64,000 bases of DNA from Scytonema hofmannii PCC 7110 (GCF_000346485.2 NZ_KQ976354.1:9189241-9253240), one strand, 5' to 3'. Numbered from the stretch's first letter, positions 33,072 to 42,428 are shown. The notes: generated by a model not told the origin, from the sequence alone. Translations and numbers: made by a program.

Positions 33072-34992
33072 AAGATGTGGGAGCATCACTGGTAGAAAGT
33101 TGAGCTAACTTTGTTAACGGTATTTCTTCAACCTCTGATAACTTTTCTAACGAGAGGCGAGTTGATTGGTTACTACCGGACAAGCGTTTTAAAAGGCTTG
33201 GTCTGGGGTCATGCAATAGGTAGATAATGCGATCGCCCACAAACCATTCTTCAGAAGCTGGCATAACCTGAATGCGATCTTCTCGTTCTACTAAAAGCGG
33301 TACTAACTCGCCTCCTCCAATTAATCCTTGTAAATGCTCTTGCTGACGTTCAAAATCGGAAGCACTCAGTGTTGTTGTGCCTAATTTTACACGCCCGTCA
33401 CTAAGGTAATCATTCCAGGTTTTGATAGATAAATCTGAGAGGAAAGCTTGATTCACCTTATTCTCTTTTATTGTTGTGGTTGCTTGCGGATCGCGAGGAA
33501 AAACCGCTAAAACTCTTGGTGGATCAAACTCCTCGGCAGCACGTTGCGCCAAAACAAAATTGACTTCGCCATTACTAGTCATTGCTAAAAAAGTTCCTAC
33601 TGAGGCGAGTCCGGCCTCTTCTAAAACCCCAGTATCTAGAGCGCTACTAGCAATCACCCTAAGATTTTCTGCTTCTGCTTGGAGACAGCGTTGTGGGTCA
33701 GTATCAATCATAACCACTTGTTCTCCCCGTTGTTGAAACAACCGGGCAATTAACAAACTCAAAGGATTGCAGCCAACAATCACTGCTCCAGTTGCCTCTG
33801 TTAAGGTAATTTGCAAACATCTGGCAACCCAGCCAGCTGTTAGTCCTTGGCAAACCACCGTCATGATGATGGTGAGGAACACTAATGCTTTAATAGCCTC
33901 ACCACCGTTAACACCGCGCTGTGTCAGTAAAATGGCAAACAAGGAGGCAACGGAAGCCGAAACAATTCCCCTTGGGGCAACCCAACTGAGAAATAGCTTC
34001 TGTCGCCAGTTTAATCCACTATTCCAGGTACACAAGAGGATGTTAATCGGGCGGACGACAAACATCAGTACCAACACCGTGTATACGCCGCCCCAACCTA
34101 AAGCAAACAAACTAGCAATAGATAGGTCAGCAGCAAGCAAAATAAATAAAACTGAAACACTGAGAATCGTCAGTTGACCTTTAAAGCGTCTCAACAATCG
34201 TTCTTCTGGGACTGAGGAATCTCCAAACACAACTCCGGCGACGACAGTTGCCATCAATCCCGATTCACTGATAGCCATTTGAGACAAAGCAAATAAACCC
34301 CACAAACCTGCTAAAACCACCAGGTTTTTGACCTCAAATGACAGAAAATTGGCTCGTTTGCAAATAAAAGACATCAGCCAACCACCAGTTGAACCAATAG
34401 CGCCACCAATGCTCAAGCGCATCATCAAGTTGCTAGCAGCCGAGACAAAGTCGGTATGGTCGTTGAGAATTGTGTTGAGCACTACGACAGCCAGAATTGC
34501 TCCCACTGGATCGACCAAAACGCCTTCCCCTTCTAACAGAGTTGCAACCTGTCTGTCAACGTTGACTTGTTTCAGCAGGGGACTAATCACCGTTGGTCCT
34601 GTGACTACGACTAAAGAAGCGAAGAGAAAAGCAATAGGCCAAGGAAATTCACCCAACCAGTGAGCTGCCATACTACCACCAAGCAGCGTGATTAGGGTTC
34701 CGAGGGTGACAAGCAATTGAAGGCTAGTCGAAACTTTGCCCAATTCTTGCAGATCTAGATTCAGCCCGCCTTCAAACAAAATAATTGCCGTTGCTAGGGC
34801 GACTATAACTTCTAACCCAGTGCCTAGCATATGGGGATGCAATAGCCCAATACCATTAGAGCCAAGCAAGATGCCAAACAGCAACAAAAAGACGATGCTG
34901 GGTACTCTAAGGTATGCAGCCAGCACCTGAGCGCTAATGCCTGCAAAGACGGCAATTACCATTTGCAGGGTCATGTTAAATGATGCTTCCAT
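33070..34992 (-). CDS. CPA-type cation:proton antiporter with C-terminal TrkA-N domain
   Basis: 640 residues. About twelve membrane helices in 1-385 carry the Na/H exchanger pattern (ILFEGGLNLDL, VVTGPTVISPLLKQ, GEGVLVDPVGAILAVVVL, WVAPRGIVSASVASLFA). A Rossmann TrkA-N domain starts near 398 (AVIVGCNPLSLLIARLF, then VVMIDTDPQRC) and a further regulatory tail follows. It would exchange Na or K for protons across the plasma or thylakoid membrane, gated by nucleotide. The start could also be MTLQMV seven codons in. Confidence 0.9.
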   Translation of the reverse strand: MEASFNMTLQMVIAVFAGISAQVLAAYLRVPSIVFLLLFGILLGSNGIGLLHPHMLGTGLEVIVALATAIILFEGGLNLDLQELGKVSTSLQLLVTLGTLITLLGGSMAAHWLGEFPWPIAFLFASLVVVTGPTVISPLLKQVNVDRQVATLLEGEGVLVDPVGAILAVVVLNTILNDHTDFVSAASNLMMRLSIGGAIGSTGGWLMSFICKRANFLSFEVKNLVVLAGLWGLFALSQMAISESGLMATVVAGVVFGDSSVPEERLLRRFKGQLTILSVSVLFILLAADLSIASLFALGWGGVYTVLVLMFVVRPINILLCTWNSGLNWRQKLFLSWVAPRGIVSASVASLFAILLTQRGVNGGEAIKALVFLTIIMTVVCQGLTAGWVARCLQITLTEATGAVIVGCNPLSLLIARLFQQRGEQVVMIDTDPQRCLQAEAENLRVIASSALDTGVLEEAGLASVGTFLAMTSNGEVNFVLAQRAAEEFDPPRVLAVFPRDPQATTTIKENKVNQAFLSDLSIKTWNDYLSDGRVKLGTTTLSASDFERQQEHLQGLIGGGELVPLLVEREDRIQVMPASEEWFVGDRIIYLLHDPRPSLLKRLSGSNQSTRLSLEKLSEVEEIPLTKLAQLSTSDAPTS

Positions 34993-35379
34993 GTTGTAGA
35001 TTTTGACCGATATATTTCAAAATCTCTTATCAAGAACAGTAATGGTTGAGTCGGCTGAATGCTGTGCGACACCAGCTGTGTTTTGGTAAACCAGATATTT
35101 TTTTTATACTTAGTCTGATATGGTACTCCATTTTTTGAGTTTTGTTGCAATGGATTGGGGATTGGGGGATTTTGGATTTTGGATTTTGGATTTTGGATTT
35201 TGGATTTTGGATTGGGGATTGGGGGATTGGGGGATTTTGGATTTTGGATTTTGGATTTTGGATTTTGGATTTTGGATTTTGGATTTTGGATTGGAAATTT
35301 TTTCAAAAATATGTTGACATCGGAAGGAAAAGCTGTTACTTTAAGAAAAGTGTGAAGCCTAATGGCGACTGCCCAACGC
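34993..35379. other. Intergenic region dominated by a TTTTGGA array
   Basis: No gene. 35155-35296 is almost pure repeat; frames through it encode only (FWILDFG) periodicity. About 80 unique bases remain before tRNA-Glu, where its promoter should be. Confidence 0.75.
35155..35296. repeat. Long TTTTGGA heptamer array with TTGGGGGA variants
   Basis: About nineteen units (TTTTGGA, interrupted by TTGGGGATTGGGGGA), the largest repeat block in the window, ending about 84 bases before tRNA-Glu. Confidence 0.95.
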
Positions 35380-35452
35380 GCCCCCATCGTCTAGAGGCCT
35401 AGGACACCTCCCTTTCACGGAGGTAACGGGGATTCGAATTCCCCTGGGGGTA
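35380..35452 (+). tRNA. trnE: tRNA-Glu (anticodon TTC)
   Basis: A 73-base cloverleaf: acceptor GCCCCCA with TGGGGGT and discriminator A, D-arm TCGTCTAGAGGCCTAGGA, anticodon stem CCTCC/GGAGG around loop CTTTCAC (anticodon TTC), and T-arm GGGGATTCGAATTCCCC. The sequence closely resembles chloroplast and cyanobacterial tRNA-Glu. CCA is not encoded. Besides translation, this tRNA feeds tetrapyrrole synthesis through glutamyl-tRNA reductase. Confidence 0.95.
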
Positions 35453-35519
35453 TTCAGTAAAATAAAAAAATAAAAGTCAAAAGGCAAAAGTGAATTCATG
35501 AATCTTTTGCCTTTTGACT

Positions 35520-36110
35520 TTATATAGTTTTCACACGTTGACATATAGCGGCCATATTTAAGCGCATATCATTGCTTAGGCGACGTTCTATCAACCCTAC
35601 TGGCATGGTACGTTTGGGCCAAAGCCTAACAGTGTAACAGAGACGAGTTGCGCTATCTTCGCCGAGGAAACAAGGCTCTAGTTGCCAACTACCGGAAAAG
35701 TCTCTAAAGTCTCCCTCTACCATGCGGAAATTAATTTCCTTGGGGAAGTATTCCTCAAGATCGAGTACGACACGCGCACAAAAGTTTATTTTGAGAAATC
35801 GTTGAGCGCCAACTTGCTCTAGACGAATACCTCCTTTTGGGTGTTCTAGCAAACGACTTTTAGTGAGGTTAGGAACAAAGTCAGGTAATGCTTCATAGTC
35901 TGTCAACACTTTCCACACCTTTTCCACTGGATGGGGAATTTGGAGTTGAGCGGTGATTTTTCTCTGTCGTTCTGCTGTTTTCTCAATTTGAACATCTACA
36001 GATTGCAAAGCAACTGCATCAATTTCCAAATTCAGCTGTTGACAGATGTCGTCGCTAGCAACTAAATCAAGTTCTTCTTGGATGTTATGTTCTTCAATCA
36101 CTTTTACCAA
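35520..36110 (-). CDS. START/SRPBCC-like protein (polyketide cyclase/COQ10 type)
   Basis: 196 residues. Residues 50-190 form a ligand-binding START-like fold: ITAQLQIPHPVEKVWKVLTDYEALPDFVPNL, then FSGSWQLEP and the C-terminal helix LIERRLSNDMRLNMAAI. Members bind lipids, quinones or pigments. The TTG start touches the stop of the upstream kinase gene (TAATTG), so the two are translationally coupled. The N-terminal 45 residues are acidic and not part of the fold. Confidence 0.75.
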   Translation of the reverse strand: MVKVIEEHNIQEELDLVASDDICQQLNLEIDAVALQSVDVQIEKTAERQRKITAQLQIPHPVEKVWKVLTDYEALPDFVPNLTKSRLLEHPKGGIRLEQVGAQRFLKINFCARVVLDLEEYFPKEINFRMVEGDFRDFSGSWQLEPCFLGEDSATRLCYTVRLWPKRTMPVGLIERRLSNDMRLNMAAICQRVKTI

Positions 36111-38159
36111 TTATGATTCGCTATCGTTAGAAAATTGGGACAAAGTCAAAGTAAAGCAAATTTCACTCACGTTAGACCCCTCAATTGGCCTGCTTTCAAC
36201 GGCAATCTCGCCACTTAGGTGCTGTACCAAAGATTTTACCAACGCCAGACCCAAGCCAGTACCGGGAGTCCATCTTCCTTTACCTCGACGGAACTTATCG
36301 AAGATGTAGGCGGCTTCTTCTTGAGAAATGCCACGTCCAACGTTAGTTACCTTAATAATAACTCGATCGACCTGTTGATGAACTTCGTGGGTCGCTTGTA
36401 AATTAACAACAGTTTCGTGTTCTGAGTACTTATACGTGTTTGTGAGTAACTCTTGGAAAATCCTGTCAAAACTCTCCACTTCTGTCTGTATCGAGAGAGG
36501 CTCTTCTGGCAAGTTTAGGGATATACCGATCCCTTTATCTGCTAGTTTCTTCTCAAAAGATGCAGCTATATTCTGAATTTTTGTATTTAAATCAATCGTT
36601 TCTAGTTGCGGGCGTTCTGGATCGTTCTCCAGTCTTTGGAGTGTCAGCAAGTCATTAATTAAGTTAATTTCCTTATTACACTCTTCTTCTAGAATATCGA
36701 GATATTTTACCTGACGATCTGAACCAATTCCTGGTTGGCGTAGCATACGCAGTGCCATACGCATATTCGTCAATGGGTAGCGCAGGCGATCGCTCAGATT
36801 GCTTAAAAATTCATCTTTGAGTTCGTTCAGTTCTCGCAGTTGCTCAACGTATTGCCGAGTTCTTTCATGCAGTTTTGCTTGTAGTTCCAAGCTGCTTTGT
36901 AGTTTTGCCGTGCGCTCATCTACTAATGTTTGGACTTGTCGTAAAGTCTGGTTTTGGATGATAGCATTGCTTAATTGAGCACAAATCATCTCCAAGATAT
37001 TGAGTTCTGATGACTGCCAACTACGAGATGCTGATTGCTGAAGTACCATAAATCCCAAGACTTTGCCTTGAATTTCTAATGGCATTAACAACATTGCTGG
37101 CAGTGCTTCCATTGCAAATACGGGCGCAACTGTTGAATTATCTCTTATATCTGTACTATCATTTACGATCACAGGTTTTCCACCGCTCACAAAAGCACGC
37201 TGGCATAAACCACAATCGGAAAGATAAAAAGAATTTTCAGAGGTGTCCGATTTATCGATGGAAGAACCTTCTTTTTTCCGACACCACTCACCTACGACAT
37301 TTGCTTTCGCCTTGGGAATTTGTTTTTTTGGATTATTTCTGATAGAGAGTGGATCTGTGTATTTTAAAAGGATTAGCAGACCCCGATCTGCCCCTAATGT
37401 TTCGGCAGTAGATGCAAGTGCTAACTGGAGCATTTGATTTAATTCCCAGTTGCTACGACTGAGTATCGTTAATTGCTGGATTAAGTTTTGGTGCTGAGCA
37501 CAAGTTTGTATGTACTTCTGTTGGCTGGCAATTTGCTGTACCTGTACCACGTGAGAAAATGCGATCGCACAAGAAGATTCTACAGATTGTAGCAATCGTT
37601 TTTCTGATTCAGTCCAGCTATAGGGCTGTGACTTGATCAAGCTAATCACACCATTATTCTTCCCACTAAATCGGGTAGGGATTGCCAAAACGGCTTTTGC
37701 CAAAGGTAAGTATTGACATCCAAGCAAAAGACTTTTTTGAATTGTTGAAATGTCTTCAATCGTTAATGGTTCAGAAGCACATTCCATGACTGGTAAGTCC
37801 AACTGTTCCATCGGTGCAAATACTTCTCCAGAAGGTAGTAAGCCTGAGTACTCTTTGGCGTACCAATTTGCACTCATTATTTCATTCGATGCCTCAGTGG
37901 GTACTGTTACCAGACAACAGCAATCTACATCAAAGGCAACTCCTAGAACTTTGGCAATTTCTTGCAGCATCATTGTCGGAGTCAGATGACTGGCAATGAT
38001 ATGGTTAAGTTCTTGTACCAACTCGAAGTTAGGTTCTTCCTGATGCTGCATCAGCTTGACCGAATGTTGTTTTTGCTTTTCTATACCATCATTTAAGCGC
38101 TTTGGCAGTGATGATAAAGGTTTGTTCATTCCTAACACACTCTTAGACATTGACCCCAT
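36111..38159 (-). CDS. GAF-GAF histidine-kinase-like protein lacking the phospho-acceptor His
   Basis: 682 residues, no membrane segments. Two GAF domains (about 50-195 and 235-400) are followed by a coiled coil, a HisKA-like dimerisation region and an HATPase domain with N-box ELLTNTYKYS and GTGLGLALVK. The H-box reads FLSNLSDRLRYPLTNM where FLxxMSHELRTPLxxI is normal, so the phosphorylatable His is Asp. The G1 box DTGxGI is TNVGRGI. ATP binding may survive, but autophosphorylation on His should not. The Asp-Arg codons fall inside a HIP1 octamer (GCGATCGC). Coupled to the START-like gene downstream. Confidence 0.85.
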   Translation of the reverse strand: MGSMSKSVLGMNKPLSSLPKRLNDGIEKQKQHSVKLMQHQEEPNFELVQELNHIIASHLTPTMMLQEIAKVLGVAFDVDCCCLVTVPTEASNEIMSANWYAKEYSGLLPSGEVFAPMEQLDLPVMECASEPLTIEDISTIQKSLLLGCQYLPLAKAVLAIPTRFSGKNNGVISLIKSQPYSWTESEKRLLQSVESSCAIAFSHVVQVQQIASQQKYIQTCAQHQNLIQQLTILSRSNWELNQMLQLALASTAETLGADRGLLILLKYTDPLSIRNNPKKQIPKAKANVVGEWCRKKEGSSIDKSDTSENSFYLSDCGLCQRAFVSGGKPVIVNDSTDIRDNSTVAPVFAMEALPAMLLMPLEIQGKVLGFMVLQQSASRSWQSSELNILEMICAQLSNAIIQNQTLRQVQTLVDERTAKLQSSLELQAKLHERTRQYVEQLRELNELKDEFLSNLSDRLRYPLTNMRMALRMLRQPGIGSDRQVKYLDILEEECNKEINLINDLLTLQRLENDPERPQLETIDLNTKIQNIAASFEKKLADKGIGISLNLPEEPLSIQTEVESFDRIFQELLTNTYKYSEHETVVNLQATHEVHQQVDRVIIKVTNVGRGISQEEAAYIFDKFRRGKGRWTPGTGLGLALVKSLVQHLSGEIAVESRPIEGSNVSEICFTLTLSQFSNDSES

Positions 38160-38902
38160 TTTCTTTTTACAAAATCTTCAAGTCACACATTCCTCGATCG
38201 CTCTGCTGCTGCACCCTAATGAACCTCAAATCTTTCTCTCACCTGTTATAGCCCCTTTCTATTTCAGATGACCAAGTTTCTGGTATGTTAAACAAATTTC
38301 TAAAAAAGTAAAAAATATGAAAAATATATTAAGCTGCTTCAGCAGAATAATTGTTGGTTTTGGTGTGCCTCGTTAATTTACTAACTTGGACTTAGGATAT
38401 CTCGCCTGTAACTATATATAAACCGTAATTTCTCTAGATTTGAAGCAAATCTTTCTTAAAGTATTTCCGCACTAACACTGAGGTAAAAATTATTAAAAAC
38501 GTAATATTTTATTCATCTTCTCTGGTCTCATGGTGTTAGCTTGATTCTGGTCTTTCTCAAAGCAAACGCTTTTGCTGTCTGGTTTTGTGAAATCGAACGT
38601 AAATGTTCTACACGGGTAAAAAATATTTTTTTAAATCTTTTTATTTAACGACCTATACTTCATAGCTTATTTATTTTTATAAAGAGAAAAATAAGATATT
38701 ATGTTAATTTTTATAAAAATTTTCCTGTAATAACAACTACATAGAAACTTCACACTTTTCCCAACAAGAAATTTATCTTAAATATTTAATTAAATTATAA
38801 TATAAGAAAAGAATATTTAATTATTTAATATATTGAAACGTCAAAATGCAGATCGGTTGCCTATGGGGAGTGCAACCGATCTGGGTTTAATGCAACAAAA
38901 GT
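38160..38902. other. A+T-rich intergenic region, 743 bases
   Basis: No gene on either strand. Apart from the hairpin at 38849-38883 I see no repeat. The right-hand boundary of 36111-38159 and its promoter lie in the first 200 bases. Confidence 0.65.
38849..38883 (-). terminator. Probable intrinsic terminator of the RHH gene
   Basis: Perfect 12-base stem CAGATCGGTTGC (38849-38860) and GCAACCGATCTG (38872-38883) around an 11-base loop. On the minus strand it lies 19 bases after the stop of the gene at 38903 and is followed by CATTTTGA. Confidence 0.7.
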
Positions 38903-39244
38903 TTAATCGGCTACCAAACTTTCGACACTCAGAGGAACCATTTCGCCATTTCTTGTTAGTCCTAATAACATTGGTTGTTTTGGTTGTATCAATTGACCCG
39001 TGAGCACACAGCGTTCTTCTTGTTGTGCGGTGGCGGATATGCTGGCTCGAATATCAGATCGCGAAAACCTCGGCTTCCACTCACCCGACTTCTGCTGGAC
39101 GTAATTCCAAAGGATATCTCGGATTAAAGCTTGATATCCCTGATTGCCAGCTAAGTCTTTTAGCTTATCTTTCAGTTCCCGTTCCAAACGGATGCTGGTA
39201 ACTTCCATATCGGTGGTTGGGGTGCGTGCGATTGTATGCATCAT
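38903..39244 (-). CDS. Ribbon-helix-helix-type DNA-binding protein
   Basis: 113 residues. Residues 12-52 (MEVTSIRLERELKDKLKDLAGNQGYQALIRDILWNYV) read as a CopG-like ribbon-helix-helix domain: a beta strand with basic residues, then two helices. The C-terminal half has CVLTGQLI and PMLLGLTRNGEMVPLS, typical of a conserved cyanobacterial family whose role I do not know. Two successive AAGGAGAAAA ribosome sites precede tandem ATG codons. No toxin gene is adjacent, so an independent regulator is more likely than an antitoxin. Confidence 0.75.
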   Translation of the reverse strand: MMHTIARTPTTDMEVTSIRLERELKDKLKDLAGNQGYQALIRDILWNYVQQKSGEWKPRFSRSDIRASISATAQQEERCVLTGQLIQPKQPMLLGLTRNGEMVPLSVESLVAD

Positions 39245-39667
39245 TTTTTCTCCTTTTTCTCCTTAAAGTATGGACAGGATAGTAATACAAGTGTAGTATG
39301 TTTAAAGGAATGTTCAATAGGTGAAATTTTCTGTGATATCCATTTACCCCATCTCCATCTCTACTTTCTCGTATGCTGCCAACTGCCGATTTAGTTGGGA
39401 ATCAGCCGCCGTGGGAGTGGAGTATTTATTTATGGGGAATAATGGTAACCCAAATAAATTGCAACATGTAGAGGGCGATCGTGATTCAAGATATGCCAGC
39501 ATTAGTGTACTGTATGCAGCACCAAAACTAGACAAAGAAAGCGGGAGGTACAGATACCAGGAAACTGTACCGATATAAGACCAGAACAACAAGAAGAAAA
39601 TGGTCAAATTTCCAACCCCCGCTTCCACAAGACCAGAAGCGGGGGTTTGTTCATGAGGAGTTAAGCC
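39245..39667. other. Region with only a doubtful ORF and a hairpin
   Basis: 423 bases. An 85-codon open frame at 39321-39578 has no ribosome site, no recognisable motif and poor codon regularity; I do not call it. The hairpin at 39614 is described separately. Confidence 0.5.
39614..39647 (+). terminator. Strong GC-rich hairpin upstream of the HNH remnant
   Basis: AACCCCCGCTTC (39614-39625) pairs perfectly with GAAGCGGGGGTT (39636-39647) across a ten-base loop, followed by TGTTC. It lies 20 bases before the GTG of the HNH remnant, so it may be a terminator for upstream transcription or a leader structure of the HNH mRNA. Confidence 0.55.
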
Positions 39668-39853
39668 GTGACCAGCGCAATGCAAGTTCTAGAGCAATCC
39701 GTGGTGGTATTTTCCCAAAATTACTTACCACTGTGTCGGGTAAATATCAAGCGGGCGATTGTGCTGCTAGTAACAGACAAGACAGAGCCATTAGACCTTT
39801 CCAAAGAAAGGGGATGGACGTGCAAGCAAACCTGGAGTAACAGGAGAGCCTAA
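39668..39853 (+). pseudogene. HNH endonuclease remnant (N-terminal 45 residues only)
   Basis: GTG start with GAGGAG eight bases upstream. The first 45 residues (MQVLEQSVVVFSQNYLPL and NIKRAIVLLVTDKTEPLDL) match the N-terminus of the common cyanobacterial HNH endonuclease family, normally about 165 residues. The CxxC and HNH motifs are absent: after KERGW the frame runs into unrelated codons and stops. The next gene begins four bases later, so the catalytic part appears to have been deleted. Confidence 0.7.
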
Positions 39854-39856
39854 GGA

Positions 39857-40246
39857 ATGCTGAAATTAACATACACCGAATCGAGCTTTTACATGGAATG
39901 TCTGGCTCAATCGCTGGAAGAATGGGTGGCGCAGCGAGTGATTCTCTCACTGCGAGTTGGTCAATGTTTGTGCGTTGAACCCAGCACTGCTTCCTTCTTG
40001 CTTCCTGTTGATTTACCAGGAGTTGAGGTGCTCAGGGCGGCTGTTGTCCGCGAGGACAGCGAAATTATTGCTCTCTGTTCTTGTGATAGCGATTATATAG
40101 AAGTCAGTCTGCGAGGTTCTTGGCTTTCTGATGGTTCTGAGGATGCAGATGGCGTTTTTGTGACTGCAATGAGCGATCGTTCTGAATTTTTCCTCCACAA
40201 ATTGTGGCAACAAGCTCAACAGAGGACTTCTGTCATGAGTGAATAA
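39857..40246 (+). CDS. Conserved hypothetical protein, neighbour of HNH genes
   Basis: 129 residues. ATG 39857 has AGGAGA eight bases upstream. Soluble, mixed alpha/beta, with LEEWVAQRVILSLRVGQCLCVEPSTASFLLP in the first half and FVTAMSDRSEFFLHKLWQQ near the end. I recall this family in Nostocales next to HNH endonucleases, which fits the remnant directly upstream. Function unknown. Confidence 0.7.
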   Translation: MLKLTYTESSFYMECLAQSLEEWVAQRVILSLRVGQCLCVEPSTASFLLPVDLPGVEVLRAAVVREDSEIIALCSCDSDYIEVSLRGSWLSDGSEDADGVFVTAMSDRSEFFLHKLWQQAQQRTSVMSE

Positions 40247-41167
40247 ACAAGGTTGGTAGGGTGAACTGAAAGGTTCACTTTCTACCACATTCCACAAGAA
40301 TCAAGATATTCATCCAAGCTGATACTACACATTATTACAAAGTAGCGATCGCTTGAAATAACTCATCGGCTAGAGAGTCGGTATCTTAATCCCTGCTTTG
40401 TTGGATTTTGCTGCCGATTCAACGCCTCTTTATGAGATATAAAACTTGATACAGCACAGTCTTCTAAGAATTTCAAAAAAATTTTCCAAAACCTCTTGAT
40501 ATTTATGTAGTATTTATGTAGTATACAAGTAATCAAGCAAAAGACAAAAACTTATAAACAAACCGTTATGTTATACATCATGTTACTTCTACAACTTAAA
40601 CCTCCTCCAAAAGAGGAAAAAAATCAAAAAAAATCAGACATTGATCGCTCTGAATTAGATTTAAATTCTGATAACGAGACTAAAACAAAAATACCTGAAT
40701 ATCTCCATAGAGTACAAGAAATTCATTATCTAGAACGACGACTGTTTTTGTAGTTAATTTTGTAATGTCCATAGGTTAATGCGGGTTCAATTCCCTCTCA
40801 ACCCATTACGGACTTTAGCCCTCACCCCCTACCCCCTCTCCCAGTGGGAGAGGGGGAACTGACTCAATACCCCACCTTCCGCACCCTAAAGTGTCACACT
40901 ACGAATTTTGGACGTTTGAGGATTTGGGGTTGGCGATCTTCGCAGCTTACCGTAGGTATCACCATCGATAATTTACCCATGCCTGTATAAAATAAAGCTT
41001 TTATTGTTAGTAAAAAACCGAGAAAACCGATTGTGACAGTAGGGGTGCGGAATGGGGGCAATACTACTCGCATAAGCGGAAATTAGAACCCCGTAAATAA
41101 GTGCAAAACCGGGGTTCTGAGACCTCAATTATCCTTAACCGAGCAGTATTGGGAACTGAGTACCTTG
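40247..41167. other. Intergenic region with repeats and one doubtful small ORF
   Basis: 921 bases. It contains a possible 61-codon ORF (40568-40753), a CCCTCACCCCCTACCCCCTCTCCC/GGGAGAGGGGG element at about 40820-40857, and an inverted-repeat element at 41071-41117 (AGAACCCCG and CGGGGTTCT). Confidence 0.65.
40568..40753 (+). CDS. Possible small hypothetical protein, 61 aa
   Basis: Lys/Glu/Asp-rich frame (PPPKEEKNQKKSDIDRSELDLNSD) ending HRVQEIHYLERRLFL. There is no clear ribosome site and I do not recognise it. The charged composition differs from the repeat-derived frames around it, so it may be real, but support is thin. Confidence 0.3.
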   Translation: MLYIMLLLQLKPPPKEEKNQKKSDIDRSELDLNSDNETKTKIPEYLHRVQEIHYLERRLFL

Positions 41168-41548
41168 TTATTTAGAAGAGACTGAATCAATGGCATTAGC
41201 AATCTCGTTCAATACCGCTTCTATGTGATTTAATATTTGTTCATTTCTAAAACGAATCACTGAGAAACCATTGGCTTTGAGCCAGTTTTCTCGGATAGCA
41301 TCTTCAGCCTGCTGAGTGTCATGAATACTGCCATCTACTTCAATTATTAACAGTTTGTCATGACAGTAAAAATCAATGATGTATCTATCTATATTATGTT
41401 GTCTGCGAAATTTGGTGTTTAATAAGCGCCGATTTCGTAAACATTCCCATAGTAATTCTTCTGCTGGCGTTTGCTGCTTTCGTAGTTCACGCGCACGTTC
41501 CAATAAAGCGTTTGGAATTTGTCTCTTGCTCCCAGCCAGTTCAGACAT
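41168..41548 (-). CDS. DUF559 endonuclease-like protein (Vsr/PD-(D/E)XK fold)
   Basis: 126 residues from ATG 41548 (MSELAGSKRQ), the usual length of DUF559 proteins. Key features are ARELRKQQTPAEELLWECLRNR, the RRQHNIDRYIIDFYC segment, and LLIIEVDGSIHD with the catalytic-type Glu and Asp. The family resembles Vsr mismatch nucleases and restriction-type nucleases. The frame continues 40 codons upstream to 41668, but there it translates a dispersed CTCTCCCAGTGGGAGAG element (PSPSGRGGEG), so I exclude it while noting that it could be a repeat-derived N-terminus. Paired hairpin elements flank the gene. Confidence 0.75.
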   Translation of the reverse strand: MSELAGSKRQIPNALLERARELRKQQTPAEELLWECLRNRRLLNTKFRRQHNIDRYIIDFYCHDKLLIIEVDGSIHDTQQAEDAIRENWLKANGFSVIRFRNEQILNHIEAVLNEIANAIDSVSSK

Positions 41549-41668
41549 TTCTGTCGTCACCGACTGTCTCTTGTTCTCGCAATCAAGAGTATCGTGACAT
41601 CGAGTAACTCCTTCGCCCCCTCTCCCACTGGGAGAGGGGGTTGGGGGTGAGGGAATTTTATCTTGCAT

Positions 41669-42236
41669 AAATTTAAATTGATCTGACCCAAGTCACTCTT
41701 ATCTTTCCCATTTTTGCCCCCAGATTACCCTTTAATGATTCAGCATCACTACTGGCTTCCGCGTCTTAATGAAGATGGTTCAGTACCAATACTGCAAGGG
41801 ATAGCGAAAATGAGAAACCCGGTTTCGCACTTATTTACCGGGTTTCTGGACCATAACTTAACCGACAAGTACTGGGTTCAGTACGGGTGATTAAACCTAT
41901 GTGGCTGGTATGGGTGGGAGAACAGCTCGACACACTTGTATTAACAAATGCAAATAACTCTGACTGTAAATACATGAATCTCAAAGTATAAGCTATTGGG
42001 ATCGTCGATTTCTACATAATACTTTTCTTTAAAGATTTAATTTATATATCTAAAGTTGGATAGCAGATAACTTAAAGATAAGGATAATAAACCAATATCA
42101 ATGAAAGTAAAAACTCAATTTTGTGTTAACTTAAGTGATGAATTATATTGCTTTTTGAATTTCTGTAAATCTCTTCGATTTATCAGGTTTAATCTGCTTT
42201 TTTTTTCAAAATTTATGATATGCAGGGGTTATTAAG
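41669..42236. other. Intergenic region, 568 bases, with a hairpin element
   Basis: AGAAACCCGGT (from about 41808) and ACCGGGTTTCT form an inverted repeat related to the element at 41071. The rest (41880-42230) is A+T-rich with no gene seen. Confidence 0.6.
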
Positions 42237-42428
42237 ATGCAACTGGTACAAAAAACGGTACAAAAAATTCGCTGCCCAAACTGTGGCAGCGAAGGAGAAA
42301 GGCATTATACTTATCACAATCAACAAACTCAGACCCAATGCCCAATCTGTGACTATCTGTTAGTAAGTTGCACGCTTACTGGCAGAGTCATTGAGGCGTA
42401 TGCCCCTGGTATTTTTGCTAGAAATTAA
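42237..42428 (+). CDS. Small zinc-ribbon protein
   Basis: 63 residues with two CxxC knuckles (CPNCGSEGER and CPICDYLLVS), enough for one zinc ribbon, followed by CTLTGRVIEAYAPGI. This is a conserved small cyanobacterial protein, sometimes loosely labelled PriA-like; its function is unknown. AGGGG precedes the ATG. A TCACTGG repeat starts at its stop codon and runs into the convergent rlmN gene. Confidence 0.75.
   Translation: MQLVQKTVQKIRCPNCGSEGERHYTYHNQQTQTQCPICDYLLVSCTLTGRVIEAYAPGIFARN

Noticed and set aside
35155..35296. Small Phe/Trp/Ile/Leu-rich proteins in all three plus frames
   Set aside because: The TTTTGGA array gives the same periodic peptide in every frame, a repeat artefact.
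39321..39578. 85-codon plus-strand ORF
   Set aside because: No ribosome site, no recognisable motif, and the frame looks like chance.
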